Shown here: in pieces, positions 63,583-64,000 of the stretch
How positions within the stretch are numbered: the first letter of the stretch is position 1
Layout of the letters: each line of letters starts with the position of its first letter
Made by a program: the position numbers and the translations under genes
The notes under the pieces: generated by a model
The model's input: the letters and a program-made list of their open reading frames with translations, nothing else
Told to the model about the DNA's origin: nothing
The model's database searches: none
From: Gracilariopsis chorda
Lineage: Eukaryota; Rhodophyta; Florideophyceae; Gracilariales; Gracilariaceae
Reading direction: 5' to 3'
Length of the DNA stretch: 64,000 bases
Assembly (NCBI GenBank): GCA_003194525.1
Contig: NBIV01000110.1
Coordinates: forward strand, 172,517 to 236,516

Positions 63583-64000
63583 ATGGCTGAAACATGGGAA
63601 GACTGCGTCGCTCTTCTCAGAGCTGGGGCATCCCCGTCCGACGTTTTGCCCAAGTTAAGAGAGCTTATACACTCCGAACCACGTGCCTCTATGTCTCCAA
63701 TGGAGGTAGATTCTGAGGCTTCAGAAGCACTCCCTATTCTTCGCTACAAACTGGATGGTACGGTATTGCAGCTTCCATACCTTCAACCACCTCTTTCACT
63801 ATGGCAGGCGTTGTCAAATTATGCAGATGATTATTGCTTTGATACTGAAGCCACCGTTGATGTCTTGGACGAGTTTGCACCCATTTTTGTTGGACCCCCT
63901 GAAGAAGAAGTGACGCAAATGCTAGCTAGAATTAGTGTAGCAGATAATCCTGGCACATTTTCATCTCAAGACGATTGCGAACATGAGCACGATACTGTTC
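63583..64000 (+). CDS. Unrecognised protein, 5' part, runs off the window
   Basis: An ATG at 63583 opens 139 codons with no stop to the last base. The product begins MAETWEDCVALLRAGA, continues with an amphipathic PSDVLPKLRELIHSEP helix, an acidic MEVDSEASEA patch, and then PILRYKLDGTVLQLP and LSLWQALSNYADDYCF. It is acidic and looks helical, like the N-terminus of a large soluble protein. I do not recognise the family. An overlapping ATG at 63578 is in another frame and closes quickly. The smooth amino-acid composition and its place opposite APE1 support a real gene. Confidence 0.65.
   Translation, partial: MAETWEDCVALLRAGASPSDVLPKLRELIHSEPRASMSPMEVDSEASEALPILRYKLDGTVLQLPYLQPPLSLWQALSNYADDYCFDTEATVDVLDEFAPIFVGPPEEEVTQMLARISVADNPGTFSSQDDCEHEHDTV

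Overview
The window looks like nuclear DNA of a photosynthetic eukaryote, most likely an alga. The clues are a plastid-type EGY protease homologue, a spliceosomal PRP28 helicase, an APE1-type endonuclease, one 91-bp GT-AG intron and otherwise intron-free genes. A red alga would fit the intron-poor genes and the gypsy-rich repeats. That is an inference: no sequence here proves the taxon.

Bases 1-41253 are almost pure transposon, and the history can be read from target-site duplications (TSDs). An outer Ty3/gypsy element (called Rt1 here, 3427-34879, TSD CCTCT) has its gag gene split by a second gypsy element in the opposite orientation (Rt2, 5031-27637). Rt2 was in turn split between gag and pol by a third (Rt3, 13313-23780, TSD ATGAC). 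One LTR of Rt2 also carries a solo LTR of a fourth family (Rt4, 26280-27005, TSD TACAG). All three large elements encode a gag with a zinc knuckle (first Cys lost in Rt2), a pol in the -1 frame (protease, reverse transcriptase, RNase H, integrase) and a C-terminal chromodomain. They share a primer binding site that fits the 3' end of tRNA-Tyr. Decay follows nesting depth: Rt1 is worst, and Rt3 keeps intact gag and RT-to-chromodomain ORFs with nearly identical LTRs. Rt2 and Rt3 also carry a homologous 500-620 aa ORF of unknown function on the opposite strand between chromodomain and 3' LTR. Rt3's copy has an upstream TATA box, and both have a downstream AATAAA.

Three DNA-transposon transposases lie around this nest: a PIF/Harbinger pair (388-2506), a DDE_1/CENP-B-like one (35166-37647) and a Tc1/mariner one (38214-40889). 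Each DDE transposase gene is cut by an Rt1-family LTR. The mariner copy holds an LTR within an LTR.

Bases 41254-64000 are low-copy host DNA. Two stretches of 5-6 kb without recognisable genes (41.3-46.4 and 48.4-54.4 kb) flank a gene for a long Pro/Ser/Thr-rich protein with a compact basic C-terminus (46664-48415). Then come a FetA/STAR1-like ABC ATPase with one intron (54382-55141), an EGY3-like site-2-protease homologue lacking HEXXH (55975-58308, minus), PRP28 (59293-61059, plus), APE1 (61385-62611, minus) and the start of an unrecognised gene that runs off the end (63583-64000). EGY/PRP28 and APE1/last gene are divergent pairs with intergenic regions of about 1 kb. PRP28 and APE1 converge.
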